Shown: piece by piece, positions 1-7,702 of the stretch | Layout of the letters: each line of letters begins with the position of its first letter | Position numbering within the stretch: position 1 is the stretch's first letter | NCBI GenBank assembly: GCA_025457805.1 | Contig: JALOTR010000045.1 | Location: 1 to 10,115, forward strand | DNA from: Akkermansiaceae bacterium | GTDB lineage: Bacteria; Verrucomicrobiota; Verrucomicrobiia; Verrucomicrobiales; Akkermansiaceae | Length of the DNA: 10,115 nucleotides | Reading direction: 5' to 3' | The notes under the pieces: model-generated | The model's input: the letters and a program-made list of their open reading frames with translations, nothing else | What the model was told of the DNA's origin: nothing | Database searches by the model: none | Position numbers and translations under genes: made by a program

Positions 1-1741
1 TGCCGGTTCCCACGATGACTGCGGAGGTGGTGGGATTGTCATTGAAAACGGAGGGGTGTTCCGCATTGAAGATCACAGGAACGGCGGGCGCACCAGCCAT
101 TGCCCAGTTGGTTGTACTGGCATCCCAATTTCCATCCGTGCTCCCGGTCCACAATTGATCCTCGAGGGTGATCAAGAGATCGATCGAGGTATCTGCCGTG
201 TTGTTGACGAGTTGATAGGTCGCAGCTCCTGGTGGTGCCTCAAGCGCGAAGCGCGAGAACTCGGTGGTTCCGAGAGGTGTGCCGGTGTAGTCGATCAACT
301 TGATGGTTCCGCCGGAGGTCGGCGTGCCAAGGATGTTGATCAAATGCGGGCCGGTCGGCGGCGCGGTGACTGTCCCGGATAAAACGATGCTGTCATTGGC
401 GAGGCCGATGCGGAAATCCGATTCACTGTTGTCTTCCAGCACCAGCGATCCCGCTTGGGATGTGCCATTGGTGGCGGCGAGACCGACGGTAAGGAATGCA
501 CCGTCGCGGACCGTAAGGACCCCGCTGCCTACCGATGGCCCGAGGCGGATGGAGCCGGCTGCGAGATCGATGTTTCCGGAAAACAACGAACTGTTTCCGG
601 TAAATGCCACGACTCCTGTTCCGGTTTTGCTAAGGCTTCCGTTTCCGGAGATCACATTGGGAATGGTGACATTGGCACCGCTGCCATAGTTGAAAACCAG
701 CGCGCCATTGTTGGTGACGGCGCTTCCTCCAATGAGACCCGATCCGCCGCCATCGCCCGCTTGCAGCGTCGCACCGGATGCAATCGTGGTGGCACCCGTA
801 CGGGTGTTTTGGGCAGTGAGAACAAGGGTGCCTGCGTTCACGGAGAGATCAATGTCAGCCCCCAATGTTGTACTGGCGGATGCAGTCTGCCTTCCTACCA
901 GGCCTGCCAGCGTGAGCTTGCCGAGACCGTGCTTCTCCAATGCCAATCTGCGGACGATGCCTCCTGTTGAGGCGTGCGAGAGGATCAGACCGTTGAAAGT
1001 GGTGTCCGCTGCCTGGTCGATGTGCAATGTTTTCAATCCCGCGCTGCCGGAATCGCTACGCAGGGATCCGAAGCCTGTTAGGGAGGTAAGGTTGAGGGTT
1101 TTTCCATTCCAAGCATCGCCATCCAGAATCACATCCTTGGCGCTGGTTGTGCTGCTGCCGGTATCGAGCGCGAATGCCGTGCCTGAGGCTTGGGTGATGC
1201 CCGTCGTCCGACCGAGATAGAAGAAGCTTCCAGCCGTTGTGCCGGCTGACGTCGTGGCGTTGCCGCCGCGGAGCGCGAGAGTGCCATTGAAGTTCAGGGC
1301 ATTCGCCGTGTTGAGCTGCGTCATCTGAAGATTGGCGGTGCCATTGTGAAGCGTGAGGGTGCCGGTCCCCGTGACGCTGGTGAAAGTGAGCGTGCTGTTC
1401 GCTGCGCCGGTGGTGATGGCGAGGTTTTGGGCACCTGTGTTGATGGCTCCGAAGTTGGAAACGAAATTTCCAGTGAATGCCATGCTCACATTGCCCGACG
1501 CTGCGGATACGTTCAATCCGCCCCAGGTCAAGGCGGCAGTGAGGGCGGTCGTGGCATTGGCAAGCGTGCTCGAACCGTCCCATGTGGCAGTGTCCGCCAC
1601 GGTCGGCGCGGCGGCGGGGCTCCATGCTGCAGCCGCAGTCAGGATATCGGCTGTGCCGGTGCGCGTCACGGTGGCAGCGTGAGCGCTGGCGAGCGCCGAC
1701 AGAATCAGGGGAAGATAGGAGGTGGCGTGCTTGAGCTTCAT
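1..1741 (-). CDS. Autotransporter-associated beta-strand repeat (PATR) surface protein, N-terminal part
   Basis: Open frame of 580 complete codons from an ATG at 1741-1739 to the left edge with no stop, so the C-terminus is missing. Residues 1-22 form a clear signal peptide: a basic MKLKH start, a hydrophobic core and an A-H-A cleavage motif. The rest is rich in Gly, Thr, Ser, Ala and Asn, with few charges, as in parallel beta-helix proteins. Units resembling the autotransporter-associated beta-strand repeat family lie at residues 270-401: GLGKLTLAG, then NTRTGATTIASGATLQ from residue 312, then SKTGTG from 371 with SGNIDLAAGSIRLG following. Near residues 531-539, W-T-G-S-x-x-G-N-W-D looks like the start of a new passenger unit. 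No catalytic motif is visible. It starts 85 bp after the stop of the sialidase gene on the same strand, so co-transcription is possible. No Shine-Dalgarno sequence precedes the ATG. A PEP-CTERM or autotransporter barrel could lie beyond the edge but is not seen. Family is fairly sure; function (adhesin, sheath or glycan binder) is unknown. Confidence 0.88.
   Translation of the reverse strand, partial: MKLKHATSYLPLILSALASAHAATVTRTGTADILTAAAAWSPAAAPTVADTATWDGSSTLANATTALTAALTWGGLNVSAASGNVSMAFTGNFVSNFGAINTGAQNLAITTGAANSTLTFTSVTGTGTLTLHNGTANLQMTQLNTANALNFNGTLALRGGNATTSAGTTAGSFFYLGRTTGITQASGTAFALDTGSSTTSAKDVILDGDAWNGKTLNLTSLTGFGSLRSDSGSAGLKTLHIDQAADTTFNGLILSHASTGGIVRRLALEKHGLGKLTLAGLVGRQTASASTTLGADIDLSVNAGTLVLTAQNTRTGATTIASGATLQAGDGGGSGLIGGSAVTNNGALVFNYGSGANVTIPNVISGNGSLSKTGTGVVAFTGNSSLFSGNIDLAAGSIRLGPSVGSGVLTVRDGAFLTVGLAATNGTSQAGSLVLEDNSESDFRIGLANDSIVLSGTVTAPPTGPHLINILGTPTSGGTIKLIDYTGTPLGTTEFSRFALEAPPGAATYQLVNNTADTSIDLLITLEDQLWTGSTDGNWDASTTNWAMAGAPAVPVIFNAEHPSVFNDNPTTSAVIVGTG
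539..934 (-). repeat. Autotransporter-associated beta-strand repeat units
   Basis: Protein-level repeats within the PATR protein, residues about 270-401. The recurring pattern is K-x-G-x-G-x-L-x-L-x-G, then N-T-x-(S/T)-G-x-T-x-I, then A-G-x-L-x-L. Visible instances begin at residue 270 (KHGLGKLTLAG), at 312 (NTRTGATTIASGATLQ) and at 371 (SKTGTGVVAFTG, ending in AAGSIRLG). In this family each unit adds strands to a right-handed beta-helix. The DNA copies are diverged, so this is an old repeat and not a recent tandem duplication. Confidence 0.6.
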
Positions 1742-1826
1742 GGGAATCGGGATTTGACCCTGCACGGATACGCCGGGTCTGAGCCAGCGGCAAGGGGGCT
1801 TGGCTGGTCGGTCCGGCAAACCGGTT

Positions 1827-4800
1827 TCAAGGAAGCACCCGAATGCGGAAGAATCGGCGGATGGATGCGTCTGCGGCGATGCCCGCACTTGAAGTGCTGG
1901 ATGTTGCGGTCAGCACGGTGCTTCCAGCAGCCACATTCCACGTGATGAGATCACCGCTTTCTTCAATCACATAACTCTTTCCCGGAATGCTGCTCCATTC
2001 CATTTGGATTTGAAGGCCGTTTGAGATTTGGGAAATTGCGAAGACGGACGATGATTCGAGGGGATCGGTGCCTGCGAAGTATTCACTTCCATTGCTCGCG
2101 CCGTCGCCATCCGCATCTGCTGCCGAGTTGCTGATGTTTGGATTCAATCCATGGAGAATTTCCCACGCATCCGGCATGCCATCGTTGTCATTGTCGATGC
2201 CCGGATTCATCAACCATGCCTCCTCGACGCGGGCGAAGGTGATTTTTGTATAATTGTCCTTCTCAAGCAACACGCCGATGGATTTGTCCGGCAGGATGCA
2301 GATGGATGAATAGGCTCCGGGGCCGGCGTAGAGCAGGCGTGAGACGGGCCAGGTGTCGCCGCCGTCCGGTGAGACGCGCAAGGTGAAGTTGGTGCGCGAT
2401 GACGAACTGGCAGGATTGCCGAAGACGATGAATTCTTTCGGGTCTCCCCGATGCGTGCTGGTCCACTGGATCACGCTGCCCTGGCAAACGGGGTCCGGCA
2501 CACTGGGGAGGCGGAAGAGGTTTCCCCATGTCCCGTTGCGCATGGGTTCCGCGCCGCCAGGGCTGTAGCGGATCCATGCGCGCTGGCCATTGGACCCGCT
2601 CGGGGTGCGCATGGAAAACAACAGGCGGCCATCATCGAGTTCGCAAACGGTGTTTTCATTCGTCTGCGGAGATGCGGTGGGTACGGCAGAACCGAAATCC
2701 CAAGTGACGCCGTGATCATTGCTGAAAACGGAGCAAACACGGACGGTGCCAGTGCTGTCGCGGTATTGAGAAGGAAATACCAGCGTGCCATTGCGCATTG
2801 CAATCCCATGGCCGGGACCCTGGAAGACGAGCCGCCAATTGATATCATCTTTGACAGCGGTGGTGATATTGATCGGGGGCGACCAACTGAGTCCGCCATC
2901 GGTGGATTTGGTGAGAACATACTGGCCGGTGTCGGCGGGATCGGTGCCCGCGCCGGAACCGTTGTAACCGTTGTTTCCAAAGGACCAAAGCGCTGCCACC
3001 CACAAGGTGTCTGTTACCGGATCATGCAGGATGCAGGGATCTCCCACTCCGTTTCCGGATGAATTGGGAACGGCGGCATCGAAGTCGAGGATCACCTGCG
3101 AGCTGCTCCACGTTGCTCCTCCGTCCGTGCTGCGGGAATAGCCGACATCGACATTGGCGGGCAAATCGGAACCGCCGGTGTAGCGATGATCATACACAGA
3201 GTGAAGCACGCCATCGGCATCGCAGACGATGCCCGGGATGCGGTAAGTGGTCACCCCACCTTCGCCACTGGTGCGGACGTCCGAAAAAAGCGGCACCAGC
3301 GCAAGGGTGAGCACTCCGGCTGGATCGTTGTTGGTGGGAATGATATCGCCGGATTGAGCGCCGGAAAAGTTGAGTGATTGCACCGCGGCATCGATGGTGG
3401 AACCGAGGACACCATGACGCGCAGGAACCGCTGTTAGATAGATGCGGGTGGTGTCTTCCGGCATGGGTAGATTCAAAACCGGCGACCATTGGGTGATTCC
3501 CCCGGATATCTCCGCCAGCGGCGCGGATGATGGATTGTAAGTGCTTCCTGCATGGATTCGCCACGTGGTGACAGTGCCCGGCTGGCTTTCGCGAAGAGCG
3601 AGCGTGAGTCCGTTCAGCGTGATGGTTCCACTGGCCTCGGTCGTGATCGGGATTTCCAACACCGAATGCGCCCCGAAGCGTGGAACTTCACGCGGCGACT
3701 GGCTGACTTGTGCTGAGAATGGCGGGCCCGTGGGTGTGCCCCAGCTTGCGGACCAGCGATTGTTCAAGTCGGTGATTTCATTGGAATCGAGCGATTTCGA
3801 ATAAACCGCGATTTCCGCAATCTCCACGGGCAGGCGGCTGAAGGGCGAGCCACCGTTGGAACCGATGATCAAACCACCCAGGCTGGCGACTTCGTTTTCG
3901 CTGATGGTGGCGGCGAGTGTGCCATTGATCCAGTGAGCTACGGTGGTCGTCGTATTTCCGACATTGGGCGTGAAGGTGAAAACATGGCGCTGCCAACCGG
4001 AGCTGGCCGATGTTGTGACAGGATCCGCGAGATTCCATGCGATGCCCGCACCCGATGGTGTTACTCCTGCCTGCCATGAGCCGCCGCGCACTTGGGTGCG
4101 GGTGCGGCCGGTGTTGGTGGATCCATCGAAAAGATATCCATCGTTGTTGCCGGTGAGGCGGCAGAGGACGGCGATGCTGCGGGCTCCGGTCAGTGTGCCG
4201 AATTCGGTGGAGTTGTTTGCCCAGAGATCGTTGCTGCCATCGAAGCGCATGACCTGGCGTTGGTATCCGTAGGTCGTGACATTCCTGCGAAACACCTGGC
4301 CGGAAACACGCCGGGTGAGATCGCGGGTGGCGGTGGCATCATGCACGGCTCCCCAACGGGTCACGGCAAGCGATGTATCCAAGCCACAAGCATGGTCGGC
4401 GACATACCATGCATGGAGGTTGGTCCAGGCCGGAAGCGGGCGACTGGCATGGAGATTCATTTGGAAGGTTGCAGCGGCAAGGCGCGCGCCTAACAGATAG
4501 AGGCTGTCCGCATCGAAATGAATGCCGAGTCCATCGAGGTTGTGGGTCGTGAGTCCTGCACCGGATGCGAGGTCGATATCGCTGCGCGATGATGCAAGCG
4601 CAGCATGGCGGCCACGGGTGGTGTCGCGGTCGGTTCCACTGCCGCCGATTTCACCGATGATTCCCTTGAGGTTGGTGGCACCCGGAAGGTCTGCTTTGAG
4701 ATTGGCCAACAATTCGGAAAACCGGGTGCCTGCGGCATCCGCTTCGACGCTGTTGTTGGTTTCTCCCTGCACATAAAGCAATGCGTTGAAGCTGATGGCA

Positions 4801-7583
4801 TCAAAACCACTGGGAGGGCTTGCGGCGGCATTGCTGGCGGCGGTGACGAGGCCTTGATAGGCGCTGTCAGTTCCGCTGTTTTTTTGCCAGAGCGTATTGC
4901 CTCCGGTGGAAGTGGTGGACTTCACGATTCCAAAATTGCGGTTGCCGCTGTCCCAAAGCAGGCGGGCAAATGCCAACTCAGGGCCATAGGAACTGGCTGT
5001 GGAAAGGGTGGTCCATGTGCTGCCATTGTGAAACCAAACGCCACCGGTCAATTCCGCAGGATGGGTGCCGGGAGCAGCTGAGTTGAGGCTGGTGGTGGCG
5101 GAACTTCCCCGTGCATTGCCAGCGCCTGTTAGAAGAAAGACGGGCAGGCTGTTGATGGCCGTGGTGCCGTCTGCGACAAGGGGATTGGTTCCGTTTTGGA
5201 ATTCCTGAAGATTGGTGAAGGCGTCTTCATCCGGATTGCCGGTTGCCGACGCACCGGTGAGCGTGGAGAAGTATTGATATTCCCATGCATCGGGCATGGC
5301 ATCGCCATCACTGTCGGTTCCCGGTGGCAAAAGAGCGCTGTTGGTGAAGCGGACGTGATCCAAGGTGACATCGAAGTTGTTGCCAAAGGTGCCCGACGTG
5401 TAATCGCCAAGGATCAAGCGGCTGTCGGTGCCGGTTTGGTCATAGGCGGTTCCGTCGAGCGGGCTGAGTCGCACCCCATTGCGGAAGACATGGTATCTGC
5501 TGTTCGGCGCATCATGGACGATGCGGAAGGTATGGAAATTGCCATCCAGATTGTTGTGGGAAACATTGAAGGATTGGCCACCATCGGCGTGGTCCTGTGT
5601 GCGGCTGCCATGAACTTCCACCAGAATGCGGCGCGCGCCCACACCTTGCCAAAGGACGAACCCGTTGGCATTCACATTGCATTTCAAGCGTGTCTCAAGC
5701 GTCCATGAGCCGCTGGCGATGCCGCTCCAACCCGCAGCAGTGCCTTCCACCCAGCGCCCGCCGGTCGATGGATGGACCACGCGCAGGTCGGTGGCTTCCG
5801 GCAAACTTTTGGTCAATGTTCCACCCGCTTCGGCCCAGCTATTGACATAACTCGTGCCATTCCAAATCTGATTCCCTTCAAAGCGACTGTTAAAATTTTC
5901 TGACGCTCCTTCGAGATAGGGTGGGGGACTGGTGGCGGCGGGCATCGGTTCCTCGATGATCCCCAGTGCAGCGGCGATGCGATCACCCACATGCAGTTCT
6001 CCCGCAGCATTCGGGTGAACGTTGTCATAAGTCATCGTCACCGCATTGAAACCGCTATTGGCATCCGCGATCCAGACGGGAGAGGTGGTCGAGGCTGCGT
6101 TTTTTGTGATCGCGAGCGCGGGGAGTTGGGCGTTCACTGCATCCACCGCATTGCGCATGGCGGTGGTTTGATTGGTGTAAAGCAAGTGGTTCACGAAAAT
6201 CCGCACCGAGGGGTTGGCGGCGCGGAGTTGATCGATGAGTGTGGAAATGTCCGCGATTACTTGGTTGGCGGAGTTGTTATCATCGCCGAGATCGTTGATT
6301 CCGATCATGATGGAAACCGTATCGGGAACATAAGTGGTGCCGGTGTTTCCGGTATCCGTGGCACCTGGATCGGGATAGGGCACTTTGTTGCCGAGCGTGT
6401 CCAAATCGTATTGCTGCGGACTCGCCTGCGCGGTCCAGTTGAGCACAGTGCCTTCGCCTCGATTCAGGCTGCGGCGGTTGGCGGGCAGTGGCAGGCGGGC
6501 GTTGATCCATGAAGCACGCCAACCATAGTGGCCATCGTGAAGGTTCTCGAACACCTGGCCGTTGATGTTGGGTGTGGTGAGTATCGGTGTGGTTTGCGGT
6601 CCGTTGACAGTACCAGTGAACTTATATCCGGCGGAGGTGCTGATTGGAACATTGGCTTCGGCAAGGCGTTTGAAGATCTGGTAGCGATAGCTGGGGCGGT
6701 CGCCATTTCCTCCCTGAGTGATCGAGTCGCCGATGAAAGTCAGTTTTCCATAGTTGCGGGCAACGGTGCCGGCGCTGAAGAATGCCTGGGCGAAGCGGCT
6801 GCCGATGCGGAGCTTGGCCGCACGATTGAAATGAAGGCCATCGGTGACTTGCGATTGCAGATCGAGATTGGGAAAATAATCGATATAGGAGGTGGTCGCT
6901 GCGATGGCGGCGTGGTTGCTGCGCACCGTGTCGCGGGCGGTCCCGGCAGCGGCGATGCCTCCGATGATGGCGTGGAGGTTGGCGGCGTTTGGCAGATCGG
7001 CGCGGAGGTTGTCCGCGAGTTCCTTGATGCGGGTGCCGGCGAGGGCTGCTTCGGCGGTGGTGTCGCTTTCACCTTGGAGATAGAGCAAGCCTGCGATTTC
7101 GAAGGTGTCGCCATTGTTCGTCAATGTCGTGGTGGCCGCCTGCACGGTGGCGACGACATGCGCATACATGTGGCCGTTGGCAGACTTCGACCAATTCGTG
7201 TTTCCACCACCACCGCGTGATGCCTTGATGATCGCAATGTTTCCAGCTCCGGCGCGGGTGAGGCTGCGGGCAAATCCGATCTCCGGTCCCCAATGGGTAG
7301 TACTGCCCGGGTAGTAGTTTCCCTGTTGGGCTTGCAGGGTGGTGAAAACCCCGCCGGAGTTGCCAAGCGATGTGGTGGCGTCGGCGACATTGTGCCAGAA
7401 AAATTTCACCCGCGAATCCGCTGCATCGACCCCGGGGGAAAGGTCGGTCTCCGTGCCATTGGTGGTGCCCAATGAGTTCGACTGGCCGGTCAGGATGAAA
7501 ACCTTGTAGTGGGCGGCGTGTGACAGTGAAAGTGCTCCCATTAGCAAAAGCATGAGGGAGGCGATGAAAAAGGAATGGAGCAT
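1827..7583 (-). CDS. Secreted multidomain sialidase (GH33) fused to sialate O-acetylesterase and SGNH esterase domains, 1918 aa
   Basis: Start chosen at ATG 7583-7581 because it gives a textbook signal peptide (MLHSFFIASLMLLLMGALSL, cut after S-H-A at residue 23). The frame also extends to a TTG at 7703, which would bury that signal. Domains: 24-272 sialate O-acetylesterase, with S35 in GQSN, E172 in QGES and D248/H251 in DGLHFN. 278-541 SGNH hydrolase, with D286-S287 in GDSITQG, G428/N430/D431 in GIND and D520/H523 in DNVHPN. 556-752 LamG-like. 757-800 thrombospondin 3-like calcium repeat. 811-1043 second SASA domain, with Ser replaced (GAGN, 820-823). 1050-1283 LamG-like. 1290-1428 sialidase N-terminal module. 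1431-1790 GH33 sialidase, with YRIPG (R1448), D1473, E1643, R1659, R1730, Y1758 and Asp boxes at 1485, 1560, 1621 and 1738. 1797-1850 calcium repeat. The last ~70 residues are a module ending FFRIRVLP. Predicted to deacetylate and release terminal sialic acids outside the cytoplasm. No membrane anchor, dockerin or PEP-CTERM tail is seen, and no Shine-Dalgarno sequence. Confidence 0.96.
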   Translation of the reverse strand: MLHSFFIASLMLLLMGALSLSHAAHYKVFILTGQSNSLGTTNGTETDLSPGVDAADSRVKFFWHNVADATTSLGNSGGVFTTLQAQQGNYYPGSTTHWGPEIGFARSLTRAGAGNIAIIKASRGGGGNTNWSKSANGHMYAHVVATVQAATTTLTNNGDTFEIAGLLYLQGESDTTAEAALAGTRIKELADNLRADLPNAANLHAIIGGIAAAGTARDTVRSNHAAIAATTSYIDYFPNLDLQSQVTDGLHFNRAAKLRIGSRFAQAFFSAGTVARNYGKLTFIGDSITQGGNGDRPSYRYQIFKRLAEANVPISTSAGYKFTGTVNGPQTTPILTTPNINGQVFENLHDGHYGWRASWINARLPLPANRRSLNRGEGTVLNWTAQASPQQYDLDTLGNKVPYPDPGATDTGNTGTTYVPDTVSIMIGINDLGDDNNSANQVIADISTLIDQLRAANPSVRIFVNHLLYTNQTTAMRNAVDAVNAQLPALAITKNAASTTSPVWIADANSGFNAVTMTYDNVHPNAAGELHVGDRIAAALGIIEEPMPAATSPPPYLEGASENFNSRFEGNQIWNGTSYVNSWAEAGGTLTKSLPEATDLRVVHPSTGGRWVEGTAAGWSGIASGSWTLETRLKCNVNANGFVLWQGVGARRILVEVHGSRTQDHADGGQSFNVSHNNLDGNFHTFRIVHDAPNSRYHVFRNGVRLSPLDGTAYDQTGTDSRLILGDYTSGTFGNNFDVTLDHVRFTNSALLPPGTDSDGDAMPDAWEYQYFSTLTGASATGNPDEDAFTNLQEFQNGTNPLVADGTTAINSLPVFLLTGAGNARGSSATTSLNSAAPGTHPAELTGGVWFHNGSTWTTLSTASSYGPELAFARLLWDSGNRNFGIVKSTTSTGGNTLWQKNSGTDSAYQGLVTAASNAAASPPSGFDAISFNALLYVQGETNNSVEADAAGTRFSELLANLKADLPGATNLKGIIGEIGGSGTDRDTTRGRHAALASSRSDIDLASGAGLTTHNLDGLGIHFDADSLYLLGARLAAATFQMNLHASRPLPAWTNLHAWYVADHACGLDTSLAVTRWGAVHDATATRDLTRRVSGQVFRRNVTTYGYQRQVMRFDGSNDLWANNSTEFGTLTGARSIAVLCRLTGNNDGYLFDGSTNTGRTRTQVRGGSWQAGVTPSGAGIAWNLADPVTTSASSGWQRHVFTFTPNVGNTTTTVAHWINGTLAATISENEVASLGGLIIGSNGGSPFSRLPVEIAEIAVYSKSLDSNEITDLNNRWSASWGTPTGPPFSAQVSQSPREVPRFGAHSVLEIPITTEASGTITLNGLTLALRESQPGTVTTWRIHAGSTYNPSSAPLAEISGGITQWSPVLNLPMPEDTTRIYLTAVPARHGVLGSTIDAAVQSLNFSGAQSGDIIPTNNDPAGVLTLALVPLFSDVRTSGEGGVTTYRIPGIVCDADGVLHSVYDHRYTGGSDLPANVDVGYSRSTDGGATWSSSQVILDFDAAVPNSSGNGVGDPCILHDPVTDTLWVAALWSFGNNGYNGSGAGTDPADTGQYVLTKSTDGGLSWSPPINITTAVKDDINWRLVFQGPGHGIAMRNGTLVFPSQYRDSTGTVRVCSVFSNDHGVTWDFGSAVPTASPQTNENTVCELDDGRLLFSMRTPSGSNGQRAWIRYSPGGAEPMRNGTWGNLFRLPSVPDPVCQGSVIQWTSTHRGDPKEFIVFGNPASSSSRTNFTLRVSPDGGDTWPVSRLLYAGPGAYSSICILPDKSIGVLLEKDNYTKITFARVEEAWLMNPGIDNDNDGMPDAWEILHGLNPNISNSAADADGDGASNGSEYFAGTDPLESSSVFAISQISNGLQIQMEWSSIPGKSYVIEESGDLITWNVAAGSTVLTATSSTSSAGIAADASIRRFFRIRVLP

Positions 7584-7638
7584 GGCGGGCGTCAGGAGAA
7601 CCTGCTTTCTTCCACCTTCGGATTCAAAGGGAACCCGG

Positions 7639-7657
7639 TGGTTGGATCGACCAACCA
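7639..7657. promoter_or_regulatory. Palindrome, candidate operator
   Basis: Perfect 7-bp inverted repeat TGGTTGG-ATCGA-CCAACCA with a 5-bp centre, located between the two divergent starts. A two-fold symmetric site of this size is typical of dimeric helix-turn-helix regulators such as LacI or GntR types. It would overlap the predicted transcription start of the sialidase gene and lies about 45 bp before the GH20 start codon. No regulator gene is present in the window. It could instead be a 5'UTR hairpin in the sialidase mRNA. It is not followed by a T-run, so it is unlikely to be a terminator. Confidence 0.4.
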
Positions 7658-7662
7658 GACAA

Positions 7663-7692
7663 ATTGTATGGGCGGCGGTGGGGCTGGGCCAA
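7663..7692 (-). promoter_or_regulatory. Candidate sigma70-type promoter for the sialidase gene
   Basis: On the minus strand, TTGGCC (7692-7687, four of six matches to TTGACA) is followed after 18 bp by TACAAT (7668-7663, five of six matches to TATAAT). This would start transcription near 7656, about 70 bases before the ATG at 7583. Promoter consensus in this phylum is poorly known, so this is a tentative call from sequence resemblance only. Confidence 0.3.
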
Positions 7693-7702
7693 AGATTCTT
7701 CA

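Larger units (their letters stand above)
7584..7702. promoter_or_regulatory. Divergent intergenic region between the sialidase and GH20 genes
   Basis: These 119 bp are the only non-coding DNA between the two head-to-head glycosidase starts (7583 minus, 7703 plus), so they should hold both promoters. They contain an inverted repeat at 7639-7657 and a fair minus-strand promoter at 7663-7692. No ribosome-binding motif is visible before either start: the bases just upstream are CTGACGCCCGCC on the minus strand and AAAGATTCTTCA on the plus strand. The arrangement suggests, but does not prove, joint control of the two genes. Confidence 0.6.

Noticed and set aside
455..970. Plus-strand open frames across 56-1945.
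   Set aside because: All are antisense to the PATR frame, with Gly/Arg/Cys-rich shadow composition and no start-site signals.
1056..1793. 245-codon minus-strand open frame in another phase of the PATR gene.
   Set aside because: It is rich in His, Arg and Gln with no recognisable fold, and overlaps the frame that has the signal peptide and beta-strand repeats.
1742..1826. Possible terminator between the sialidase and PATR genes.
   Set aside because: Only short weak pairings such as CCGG-TTTG-CCGG are present, with no following T-run.
3541..3804. Possible frameshift or second gene inside the sialidase frame.
   Set aside because: The minus-strand frame runs unbroken from 7583 to 1827 with domain motifs on both sides; other-phase frames show no motifs.
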